Positions 16,724 to 24,974 of a DNA stretch of 58,686 nt are shown piece by piece. Made by a program: the position numbers and the translations under genes. Numbering within the stretch: the first letter of the stretch is position 1; every line of letters starts with the position of its first letter. The stretch is from Candidatus Alistipes faecigallinarum. Lineage in GTDB: Bacteria > Bacteroidota > Bacteroidia > Bacteroidales > Rikenellaceae. The stretch is taken from the NCBI GenBank assembly GCA_019115605.1, contig DXDG01000026.1, positions 1 through 58,686 on the forward strand, in the 5' to 3' direction. A model generated the notes under the pieces. The model saw only the letters and a program-made list of their open reading frames with translations. It did not search any database and had not been told where the DNA came from.

Positions 16724-16867
16724 TCCGCCCCCGGGTCGCACGGCCCTGCCGCTCGGCTCCACTGCTTGACCCCACTGCCCGACCCCGCCGCTTGGCGCAG
16801 CCGGCGGAAAAAGTGCCGGATCCGAATAAATTTTACATGGCAGATTACAATTTATAAGAAATAGTGC

Positions 16868-16875
16868 TATATTTG
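16868..16875 (+). promoter_or_regulatory. -7 promoter element for gdhA
   Basis: TATATTTG is a perfect TAnnTTTG, 35 bases before ATG 16911. It lies in the AT-rich right part of the 187-base gap; the GC-rich left part of the gap shows nothing else I can name. Confidence 0.75.
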
Positions 16876-16910
16876 TAACAGACAAAACAACCTTCAAAAC
16901 TTCAAACTCT

Positions 16911-18248
16911 ATGAACGTAAACAAACTCATGGCGGAGCTCGAGCGCCGTCATCCCGGCGAAAGCGAATACCTGCAAGCCGTACGCGAGGTCCTCATGACC
17001 GTCGAGGAGACCTACAACCAGCATCCCGAATTCGAGGCCAACCGCATTGCCGAGCGCATCGTGGAGCCCGACCGCAGCTTCACCTTCAAGGTGGTCTGGG
17101 TGGATGACAAGGGCGAGGTGCAGGTCAATACCGGCTACCGCTTCCAGTTCAACAACGCCATCGGCCCCTACAAGGGCGGTCTGCGTTTCCACCCCTCGGT
17201 GAACCCCTCGATCCTGAAGTTCCTCGGCTTCGAGCAGATCTTCAAGAACGCGCTGACGACGCTCCCGATGGGCGGCGCGAAGGGCGGTTCGGACTTCAAC
17301 CCCAAGGGCAAGTCGGATCGTGAGGTGATGCGCTTCTGCCAGGCCTTCATGACCGAGCTGTGGCGCCACATCGGTCCCGAGACGGACGTTCCGGCAGGCG
17401 ACATCGGCGTCGGCGGCCGTGAGATCGGTTACCTCTACGGCATGTACCGCAAGCTGGCACGCGAGAACACGGGCGTGCTGACGGGCAAGGGCATGACCTA
17501 CGGCGGTTCGCTCATCCGCCCCGAGGCCACGGGATTCGGCGCCGTCTACTTCCTGCGCCAGATGCTCGAGAAGGCCGGCATGGACATCAAGGGCCAGACG
17601 ATCGCCATTTCGGGCTTCGGCAACGTCGCCTGGGGTGCCGCCACGAAGGCCACGGAGCTGGGTGCCAAGGTCGTAACGATATCGGGCCCCGACGGATACA
17701 TCTACGATCCCGCCGGCCTGGACAAGGAGAAGATCGCCTACATGCTTGAGCTGCGCGCCTCGAACAACGACGTCGTGGCTCCCTTTGCCGACAAGTTCCC
17801 CGGATCGCAGTTCTTCCCGGGCCGCAAGCCGTGGGAGGTCAAGGTCGACATCGCCATGCCGTGCGCCACGCAGAACGAGCTCGACGGCGAGGATGCCAAG
17901 AAGCTGCTGGCCAACGGCGTGAAGATCGTGGCCGAGGTTTCGAACATGGGCTGCCGTCCGGAGGCCATCGACGCCTTCATCGCGGCGAAGATCCCCTATG
18001 GACCGGGCAAGGCCGTGAACGCCGGAGGCGTCGCCACGTCGGGTCTTGAGATGACGCAGAACGCCCAGAAGCTCAATTGGACGGCCGAGGAGGTCGATGC
18101 CAAGCTGCACCAGATCATGTCGTCGATCCACCACGCCTGCCTTGAGTATGGCACCGAGAAGGACGGATACATCAACTACATGAAAGGCGCCAACATCGCC
18201 GGATTCATGAAGGTGGCCAAGTCGATGGTCGAGCAGGGCATCCTGTAG
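16911..18248 (+). CDS. gdhA: Glutamate dehydrogenase (NADP-type, hexameric)
   Basis: A 445-residue, full-length enzyme for reductive amination of 2-oxoglutarate with ammonia. It shows the Glu/Leu/Phe/Val dehydrogenase signature: FNNAIGPYKGGLRFHP, LPMGGAKGGSDFNPKGKSD (catalytic lysine region), PAGDIGVGGREIGY and the nucleotide-binding IAISGFGNVAWGAA. The length and the PEVSNMGCRPEA-like C-terminal region fit the small hexameric class used for ammonia assimilation. NADP preference is inferred from the subfamily. It has its own -7 element and a hairpin after the stop. Confidence 0.96.
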   Translation: MNVNKLMAELERRHPGESEYLQAVREVLMTVEETYNQHPEFEANRIAERIVEPDRSFTFKVVWVDDKGEVQVNTGYRFQFNNAIGPYKGGLRFHPSVNPSILKFLGFEQIFKNALTTLPMGGAKGGSDFNPKGKSDREVMRFCQAFMTELWRHIGPETDVPAGDIGVGGREIGYLYGMYRKLARENTGVLTGKGMTYGGSLIRPEATGFGAVYFLRQMLEKAGMDIKGQTIAISGFGNVAWGAATKATELGAKVVTISGPDGYIYDPAGLDKEKIAYMLELRASNNDVVAPFADKFPGSQFFPGRKPWEVKVDIAMPCATQNELDGEDAKKLLANGVKIVAEVSNMGCRPEAIDAFIAAKIPYGPGKAVNAGGVATSGLEMTQNAQKLNWTAEEVDAKLHQIMSSIHHACLEYGTEKDGYINYMKGANIAGFMKVAKSMVEQGIL

Positions 18249-18274
18249 ACCGTGGCCGCTTCCCGCAAGTTACG

Positions 18275-18305
18275 TACCCCTCCCCGCCACCGGCGGGGAG
18301 GGGTA
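18275..18305. terminator. Strong hairpin after gdhA, terminator-like without T-tract
   Basis: A perfect 14-bp stem (TACCCCTCCCCGCC and its complement) with loop ACC begins 27 bases after the gdhA stop. The following TTCGTAATAA is not a clear T-run, so it may be a terminator, an mRNA 3' end stabiliser, or both. Confidence 0.6.
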
Positions 18306-18339
18306 TTCGTAATAACACAAACCCATTAAAATCAGCCCC

Positions 18340-19614
18340 ATGAAGAAACTGCGCGCCACCCTCACCGTGCTCGCGAGCGCCCTGCTCTGCGTCGGATGCG
18401 GCCCCGACAACACCTGGCAGCGACACACCGACTGCCTCATCACCGGAACGATCCCCGACTCGCTGCCGGTCCAGGAGGTCCTCCTGCTTCCTTCCACGGA
18501 CCGGCTCGAAAGCGGAATCCGGATCCCCGTACGCGACGGACGGTTCGAATATCGGCTGCAGACCGACACGCTACAGCTCTACGAACTGAACGTTCCGCAC
18601 GATCGCAGCAGTTTCTATTACATTACGTTTCTTCCCGAAGCAAAGGGCGTAAGGTTCGAGTATTCGGAAGCCTTCGAGGGTGAACCGATCCGCATGATCG
18701 CGCAGGGTCCCCTCAACCGCAAGAGACTCGAACGGCAGGCCGAAGAGCGGGCGCGCTTCAAATCCCGCATGGATTCGATTCTGGATGCACAGGACCGTCT
18801 GGATCGGGACAACCTTCTCTTCAGCGAACCCTTTAACGAACTGATCGGCCAGATCCAGTCCTGCACGGACCGGACCCTGCAGCAGGATCTTTACCGGCAG
18901 ATGGAACGCATGCGCACCACCGGAAGCTGTTATACGGAGCAGGGACGGCAACTCGACGAAGAGTACCAGGCGCTCTATCGCGAGCAGCAGCGATGGCTGC
19001 AGGAGGAGGCCGCGCGGCATGCGGATCTGCCCTCCTTCTGCCGGATGATGGAGGAGCTGCTCCACGGACAGCGGATGATCACCAAACAGGACCCGGCGGA
19101 ATGGATCGCCTGCTACGACAGGGTCTTTGCCGACCGCTTTCCCGGCCATCCCTACCACAAGCGGATCAAAAGCATCCGCCGGAGCATGAAGGCCGGGGTC
19201 GGCAACCGCTACATCGACTTCACGCTGCCCGACACGGAGGGCACCCCCACGACCCTCTCGAAGGTCATCGACGGGAAGGTCGCCGTGCTCGACCTGTGGG
19301 CTTCATGGTGCGGTTCGTGCCGTAACTTCTCGCTGGGACTCATTCCCCTCTACGAAAAGTACCGGGACCGCGGGCTGGTCATCGTAGGCGTGGCCCGCGA
19401 GTTCAAGGATACGAAGGACTGGCATCTGGCCCTCGAACGCGATGGCTACCCGTGGCTCAATCTGCTGGAGATGGACGACGCCACGCAGCTCTAGGAGCAG
19501 TACGGCGCAGGCAACGCCGGCGGCAAGGTGCTGCTGATCGGCCGCGACGGGAAGATCCTCGCCGTCAATCCCACCCATGCCGAGCTGGAGGTCTCTCTTG
19601 AGGAGCTGCTTTGA
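18340..19614 (+). pseudogene. TlpA-like thioredoxin-fold lipoprotein, interrupted by in-frame TAG
   Basis: The reading frame starts at ATG 18340 with a lipoprotein signal peptide (Cys20 in LLCVGC), a DUF4369-like N-terminal domain and a glutamine-rich helical middle. The thioredoxin domain follows (FTLPDTEGTPTTLSKV, then WASWCGSC with the redox pair Cys324-x2-Cys327). TAG at 19492-19494 stops it at 384 residues. The same frame continues for 39 sensible codons (EQYGAGNAGGKVLLIGRDG, ILAVNPTHAELEVSLEELL) to TGA at 19612, giving the normal 424-residue length and the missing last strands of the fold. One substitution (from GAG, CAG or another one-step codon) explains this. The truncated product lacks the end of the thioredoxin fold and may be unstable. 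Alternatives are a sequencing error or low-level readthrough. Confidence 0.8.
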
Positions 19615-19634
19615 CGGAAGCACCGCCACTGCAT

Positions 19635-19673
19635 GAAACGCTCCTTCGGAAATTGCTTCCGAAGGGGCGTTTC
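19635..19673. terminator. Bidirectional terminator between convergent genes
   Basis: Arms GAAACGC-T-CCTTCGGAA and TTCCGAAGG-G-GCGTTTC form a long stem with one T-G pair and loop ATTGC. It lies between the TlpA-like gene and the PAP2 gene, both of which end here. Confidence 0.8.
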
Positions 19674-19692
19674 GCAGGGACGTTTCGCGCCG

Positions 19693-20946
19693 TCAGAACA
19701 TGGCGCAAACGCTGATGCCGAGAGTCAGGCAATGCAGCCGCTCGCGCGAGACGCGTACAAGAGGCGGCGCACAGGTGTAGTCGGTGGCGAAGCGCACACC
19801 GAGATTCTGGGTGGCAAAATAGGTGGTCGAGAAACCCGCGCCGAATGAAAATCCGCCCCGGTCGCCCAGGGTCCGCAGGTCGGTTTCGCACGATTTGTAC
19901 CCCTCGTATCCGCCCATGAGACGTCCGCCGAGGAGCCATCGCAACGAAACGGGATAGGAGAACTGGGGTCCCGCGAGAAGGGTGCCAACCTTCAGATTGT
20001 CGCGCTGCGAAACCCCGTTCACGGCCACCCGGAGGTTCGTTACGGCCACGCGGCCGCCGACACCCCAGTAGGGCGAGGCGAACCAGGCGCCTTCGGCCCC
20101 GACCGAAGGGCCCGAGAAAAGCTCCGTACGCATATCCGCCCACGGCGTATAACGCCCGGGAACGACGGTCATGCCGATATTGAAGGCCACGAACGACGGA
20201 TGCCGGTAACGGTCGTGGATCGTCATCACCTCGGCGACGCGCAACCCCCGTTCCTTGAAAATCAGATCCGCGAGGTAGTAGCCCAACTCGGTGGCGAGGA
20301 TACCGATACCGGCTCCGACCATCACGTCGCTCATCCAGTGGCGGTTGTTCAGCTGGCGCGTAACACCCGTAACGGTCGCCAGCGTATAGCCGCCGATACT
20401 GTACCACGGACTGCGATGCCCGTACTCCTTGTGGAGCATTGTCGCGGTCATGAAGGCCGTGGCGGTATGGCCCGAAGGGAAGGAGTTGCGCGACGACCCG
20501 TCAGGGCGCATCACACGGCAGGAGTACTTGAGCGAATTGACCGCGATGGCCATCAATCCCGCTGAGAAGGCATCCGAGGTGAGCATGCGGCCCCAGGAGT
20601 TGCGCCCCTGCACGCCGAAGGCCTTCATGCCGAGCATCACCGCCGCGGGAGCATACTGCAGGTAGTCGTCGTAGTCGTGTTGGAACGACGGGACATAGCC
20701 GTTGCGCAGCCGGCGGAAGTCGGCGTCGTAGGACTGCATGACGACCCCGCCGACGATCAGCGGCACGGCAACATAGGTCATCCGGTAGGCTTTCGTTGAG
20801 GTCCGCAGGTCGATATGGCGCGCAAAGCGGCCCTCCTCGGAGAGCGGCACGAGGTACTCGCGGCCGAGCGAGTCGCGCACCTGCGCCCCGGCAAAAAGCG
20901 GGAGCAGGCAGGCTGCCGAAAGAAGGATTCCAATGAGCCGACACAT
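19693..20946 (-). CDS. PAP2-family phosphatase with C-terminal outer-membrane-barrel-like domain
   Basis: A 417-residue protein with a signal peptide (1-~22). All three PAP2 acid-phosphatase motifs are intact: K140-x6-R147-P148, PSGH 157-160, and R197-x5-H203-x3-D207. The last ~170 residues alternate polar and hydrophobic in beta-strand lengths (AFNIGMTVV, VGGRVAVTNLRVAV, LLGGRLMGGYEGY) and end in Phe, like an eight-strand barrel. The family removes phosphate from lipids such as undecaprenyl diphosphate, phosphatidyl-glycerophosphate or lipid A (LpxE/LpxF). It starts three bases after the Ca2+ ATPase stop, at the end of the mre/mrd operon, which fits an envelope lipid substrate. The specific substrate is unknown. 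Confidence 0.85.
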   Translation of the reverse strand: MCRLIGILLSAACLLPLFAGAQVRDSLGREYLVPLSEEGRFARHIDLRTSTKAYRMTYVAVPLIVGGVVMQSYDADFRRLRNGYVPSFQHDYDDYLQYAPAAVMLGMKAFGVQGRNSWGRMLTSDAFSAGLMAIAVNSLKYSCRVMRPDGSSRNSFPSGHTATAFMTATMLHKEYGHRSPWYSIGGYTLATVTGVTRQLNNRHWMSDVMVGAGIGILATELGYYLADLIFKERGLRVAEVMTIHDRYRHPSFVAFNIGMTVVPGRYTPWADMRTELFSGPSVGAEGAWFASPYWGVGGRVAVTNLRVAVNGVSQRDNLKVGTLLAGPQFSYPVSLRWLLGGRLMGGYEGYKSCETDLRTLGDRGGFSFGAGFSTTYFATQNLGVRFATDYTCAPPLVRVSRERLHCLTLGISVCAMF

Positions 20947-20949
20947 GAC

Positions 20950-23529
20950 TTAACGTATTTTACGCCGCCGAAAGGCACGCACGGCCTCGCCGCCGAAGGC
21001 CAGCAGCGAAGTCAGCAGAATCACCACGGTCCACTCCTGCCACGGCAGCGGCGTCGTGCGGAAGACCTCGCCGCCGAACTCGACGACGAGCACCTGACCC
21101 ACGGCGATGGCCAGCAGGATAAGGAAGAACTCGCGGCATCCCTTCAGGCAGGTGAAGACCGAATGGTGGGTTTCGAACCCTTTGGCGTTGAACATGTTCC
21201 AGAACTGGAAGAAGACGAACGTCGAGAAGAAGAGCGTCAGCCGGTGTACGGTCATGCCCTCCGCGGAGAAGGTCCAGCCAAAGAGCAGCCCGAGCAGCAC
21301 GGCCACCATGACGATGCCGCAGGCGAAAATCGTGCGGGCCATGGCCGGTGAGATGATGAACTCGTCGCACCGGCGCGGCCGGTCCTCCATCACCTCGGCA
21401 CTCGGCGGCAGCGAGGCCATGGCCATCGCCGCAAAGGTATCCATGATGATATTGACCCAGAGGATCTGTACGACCGTCAGCGGCATGTCGGTGCCGAAGA
21501 TCGCGCCGACGAAGCAGATGAGGATCGCCACGAAGTTGATCGTCAGCTGGAAGAGCACGAAACGCTGGATATTGCGGTAGAGCGAGCGGCCCCACATCAC
21601 GGCCGTGGCGATCGAGGCGAACGAGTCGTCGAGCAGCGTGATGTCCGAGGCATCCTTCGCCACGGAGGTTCCCGAGCCCATCGAGAGGCCGACGTTGGCG
21701 AAGTTCAGCGCCGGGGCGTCGTTCGTGCCGTCGCCCGTTACGGCCACCACCTCGCCCCGCTGCTGGAGCAGGCGCACCAGGCGCTGCTTGTCCAGCGGGC
21801 GCGCCCGCGACATGATCTTCAGCTCCTGCACCCGTTCGAGCAGCTCCCCGTCGCTCGCCGCAGCGAAGTCGGCACCCGTAATGTGGTTGCGCTCCGTATC
21901 GCGGGCATCGTCCCAGAGTCCGATCTGACGGGCAATCTCCCGCGCCGTTGCGGGCGTGTCGCCCGTAACGATCTTGACGCCGATACCCGCCCGCAGACAC
22001 TGTCCGACAGCCGCCGGGACATCCTCGCGCACGGGATCCTGAATCGCCGCCACGGCCGCAAAGTGCAGGCCCCCGGCCGCCACCGCCTCCAGGCAGTCCG
22101 AAGTCGCGGTCTCGGCCCACGCCACGGCCAGCGTCCGCATGGCGTGGTTCTGGAAGTCCAGCAGACGGGCGGCAACCGCCTCGTCGTTTCCGTCTGCGGC
22201 GCACATCGCCCGCACGATCTCGGGAGCGCCCTTCACGCAGAGGATCTGCCGTCCGGAGATGCCGCTGCGGATGATTGTCGCCATGTATTTGCGCTCGGTC
22301 GAGAAGGTCAGTCGGTCGATGATCCGCGCCCCGGCACGCAGCGGCTCGTAATCCTCGCCGCGGCCGCGCAGCCACTCGAGCAGCGCCCCTTCCGTAGGGT
22401 TGCCGATGATGTGCCCCTCCGCGTCGAGGAAGGCCGTGGAGTTGAGCGCCACGACCTCGGCAAACTCCCGCTCGGGCAGCGCGTCGTAGCGCACGAGCTC
22501 CTGGACGTGCATCCTGTTCTGCGTAAGCGTTCCGGTCTTGTCGGTGCAGATGACCGTCACGGCGCCCATCGTCTCGCAGGCGTGCATCTTGCGCACCAGG
22601 TTGTTCGTCTTGAGCATCCGCCGCATGGACATCGCCAGCGAGAGCGTGATGCTCATCGGAAGACCCTCGGGCACGGCCATCACGATCAGGGCCACCGATA
22701 CCATAAATATATGGAGCACCTGCTGCGAGATGGTCAGCCAGTCCTTTTCAAGCAGGTCGCCCACGAAGATGGCCTTTCCGAGCATCACGCAGAAGATCAG
22801 TGCCGAGAGGGCGATGCCGACGCGGCCGATGAGCTGCGAGAGGCGCGTGAGCTGCCGGTCGAGCGGCGTCGGCTCGTCGGTCTGCACCGTCGATTGCTCG
22901 GTAACGCGTCCCGCCTCCGTATGGTCGCCCACGGCCGTTACGACCAGAATGCCGTAGCCGTCGGCGACGGTCGTGCCGCGCAGCACGACATTCGACGGAT
23001 AGGTCGCCTCCGGGTCGAAATGGGCCTCGTCGACCGTCTTGTCCACCTCGGGTTCGCCCGTGAGGGTCGATTCGTTGATCTTCAGCGACACGGCCTCGAC
23101 CAGCTCGCCGTCGGCCGGGATCGTCTCGCCGCTCTCGACATAGACCACGTCGCCGACAACCACCTCGCGGCGCGGGATCTCGCGGATCGACCCGTCGCGC
23201 ATCACCTTCACCGCCACGTCGTCATTGACGCGGTTCAGCCGCCGGAACCGCCGCTGGGCGTCCCACTCGAACCAGAAACCCACACACGTGGCGAGGATGA
23301 TGGCGCAGATGATGCCGATCGACTCGGTAAAGTCGCGGTGCACGAAGCCGATCGCCAGCGACAGCACGGCGGCCAGCAGCAGAATGCGGATGATCGGATC
23401 ACGGAACTTTTCAAGCAGCAGCAGCCACGCCGAGGCATCCTTGGGCGGGGTGATGATGTTGTCGCCGTGCGTGCTCCGGCTCTGCGTAACCTCCTGTGAG
23501 GTAAGACCTTGTGGGTTGTAGTGGATCAT
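20950..23529 (-). CDS. Calcium-translocating P-type ATPase, PMCA type
   Basis: An 859-residue P2-type cation pump. Residues show an N-terminal cation-ATPase segment (NPQGLTSQEV), actuator motif TGEP at 157-160 (most P-type pumps read TGES), PEGLP in the ion-binding helix M4, phosphorylation site DKTGTLT at D330, KGAPE in the nucleotide domain, TGDTPATA and the hinge TGDGTNDAPAL, then six C-terminal helices. The order and length fit bacterial PMCA-type Ca2+ exporters in the inner membrane. It begins two bases after the rodA stop, so it is transcribed with the elongation genes. The Ca2+ specificity is inferred from family. Confidence 0.93.
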   Translation of the reverse strand: MIHYNPQGLTSQEVTQSRSTHGDNIITPPKDASAWLLLLEKFRDPIIRILLLAAVLSLAIGFVHRDFTESIGIICAIILATCVGFWFEWDAQRRFRRLNRVNDDVAVKVMRDGSIREIPRREVVVGDVVYVESGETIPADGELVEAVSLKINESTLTGEPEVDKTVDEAHFDPEATYPSNVVLRGTTVADGYGILVVTAVGDHTEAGRVTEQSTVQTDEPTPLDRQLTRLSQLIGRVGIALSALIFCVMLGKAIFVGDLLEKDWLTISQQVLHIFMVSVALIVMAVPEGLPMSITLSLAMSMRRMLKTNNLVRKMHACETMGAVTVICTDKTGTLTQNRMHVQELVRYDALPEREFAEVVALNSTAFLDAEGHIIGNPTEGALLEWLRGRGEDYEPLRAGARIIDRLTFSTERKYMATIIRSGISGRQILCVKGAPEIVRAMCAADGNDEAVAARLLDFQNHAMRTLAVAWAETATSDCLEAVAAGGLHFAAVAAIQDPVREDVPAAVGQCLRAGIGVKIVTGDTPATAREIARQIGLWDDARDTERNHITGADFAAASDGELLERVQELKIMSRARPLDKQRLVRLLQQRGEVVAVTGDGTNDAPALNFANVGLSMGSGTSVAKDASDITLLDDSFASIATAVMWGRSLYRNIQRFVLFQLTINFVAILICFVGAIFGTDMPLTVVQILWVNIIMDTFAAMAMASLPPSAEVMEDRPRRCDEFIISPAMARTIFACGIVMVAVLLGLLFGWTFSAEGMTVHRLTLFFSTFVFFQFWNMFNAKGFETHHSVFTCLKGCREFFLILLAIAVGQVLVVEFGGEVFRTTPLPWQEWTVVILLTSLLAFGGEAVRAFRRRKIR

Positions 23530-23531
23530 TT

Positions 23532-24974
23532 TCAGAATTTATTGAGGGTGAACTGCCGCGTCGAGGCGTCGAGCCGCACGGCAATGAAAAGAAGTATCGT
23601 GAAGGCGATGAGCGACGAACCGCCGTAGCTCATGAACGGCAGCGGAATGCCCATGACGGGCATCAGGCCGATGGCCATGCCGACATTGACCAGCACGTGG
23701 AAGAGCAGGATCGAGGCGACGCTGTAGCAGTAGATGCGCCCGAAAGGCTCCTCCTGCCGTTCGCCCATGCGCATCAGGCGCAGGATCAGCAGGCAGAGCA
23801 GCGTAAGGACCACCGTGGCGCCCACAAACCCCCACTCCTCACCCACCGTGCAGAAGATGAAGTCGGTGTGGCGCTCGGGGACGAATCCGTACTTGATCTG
23901 CGTACCCTGCAGGAAGCCCTTGCCCCAGAAGCCGCCCGAGCCGATGGCGATCTTCGACTGATTGACGTTGTAATCGATGCCCTGCGGGTCGTTGATAACT
24001 CCCAGGAAGCTCAAAATACGGTTCTGCTGGTGCTCCTTGAGGATCGAGTTGAAGATATAGTCGGTCGTCGGCAGGAAGACGAGCGAGCCGACGAAGAGAC
24101 CCAGCGTAATGAAGATATTGGTAAGGTGCGTCCGGAAGGCATAGGCCGCGACAAAGAGCAGCGACACCAGCGTAACGATCAGCAGGCTGTGGTAGAGATC
24201 CAGCGATCCGGGAGCGATGAGCTGCGCGACGATGCAGAGCAGAATGCTCGCCAGCGAGAGGACGGCCAGGTAGATGACGCGCGAACGCCACCGTCCGTTC
24301 ATCATCGCCTCGGAGAGCGTGCAGACCAGGATCAGCGAGACGAGCAGGGTCATCGGCGAGAGGAGGAACGAAAAGATGAACAGCGCGGCGATGAAGAGCA
24401 CCGGAATGCAGAGCCACTTGTTGAGCCCCTCGCGGTAGAGCACGAAGAGGAACGAAGCCAGGACGATGCCCGAGCCGGTGTCGTTCTGCAGGATGATGAT
24501 CAGCAGCGGGGTGCAGATCACCAGCCCCACCTTGAAGAGGTCGCCGGGGCGGTTGATCGAGAAGTTGTAGTTGCTCATCACGCGGGCCAGGGCCAGGGCC
24601 GTGGCGATCTTGGCGAACTCCACGGGCTGCACGCGGAACGAGCCGAACTCGAACCACGCCTTGGCGCCGTTGACCTCATGTCCGAAGGCCAGTGCCGCCA
24701 GCAGCATTGCCAGACCCAGGAAGTAGGCCGGATAGGCCAGCATGTGGTAGTAGCGCACGTCGAGCAGCAGCACGACGACGGCCACGACCCACGCCGCACC
24801 GATCCAGACGAGCTGCTTCATGTAGAAGTGCGAGAAGGAGAAGATGTCGGCCGCCGTGTCGTCGTAGGAGGCCGAGGTGATCGAGAGCCACCCTGCGATG
24901 ACGATCAGCACATAGAGCAGCACCGTGCCGAAATCGACGCCGTCGAAGATCGTATTGTGCCGGTTAGCGGTCAT
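23532..24974 (-). CDS. rodA: Peptidoglycan glycosyltransferase RodA (SEDS family)
   Basis: A 480-residue polytopic SEDS protein that polymerises glycan strands in the elongasome together with PBP2. It has FGSFRVQPVEFAKIATALALA, the ILQNDTGSGIVL loop (Asp of the catalytic region), FVPERHTDFIFCTVGEEWGF and MPVMGIPLPFMSYGGSSL near the C-terminus. The extracellular loop ~200-290 is longer than in E. coli RodA, which has about 370 residues. ATG 24974 was chosen over an alternative start at 25007; it overlaps the end of mrdA by 11 bases. Confidence 0.95.
   Translation of the reverse strand: MTANRHNTIFDGVDFGTVLLYVLIVIAGWLSITSASYDDTAADIFSFSHFYMKQLVWIGAAWVVAVVVLLLDVRYYHMLAYPAYFLGLAMLLAALAFGHEVNGAKAWFEFGSFRVQPVEFAKIATALALARVMSNYNFSINRPGDLFKVGLVICTPLLIIILQNDTGSGIVLASFLFVLYREGLNKWLCIPVLFIAALFIFSFLLSPMTLLVSLILVCTLSEAMMNGRWRSRVIYLAVLSLASILLCIVAQLIAPGSLDLYHSLLIVTLVSLLFVAAYAFRTHLTNIFITLGLFVGSLVFLPTTDYIFNSILKEHQQNRILSFLGVINDPQGIDYNVNQSKIAIGSGGFWGKGFLQGTQIKYGFVPERHTDFIFCTVGEEWGFVGATVVLTLLCLLILRLMRMGERQEEPFGRIYCYSVASILLFHVLVNVGMAIGLMPVMGIPLPFMSYGGSSLIAFTILLFIAVRLDASTRQFTLNKF

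Noticed and set aside
19492..19494. TAG recoding (alternative genetic code or pyrrolysine)
   Set aside because: TAG is the normal stop for rny, gdhA, cca and the 49366-50556 gene, and no recoding element is visible. A simple nonsense change is the better explanation.
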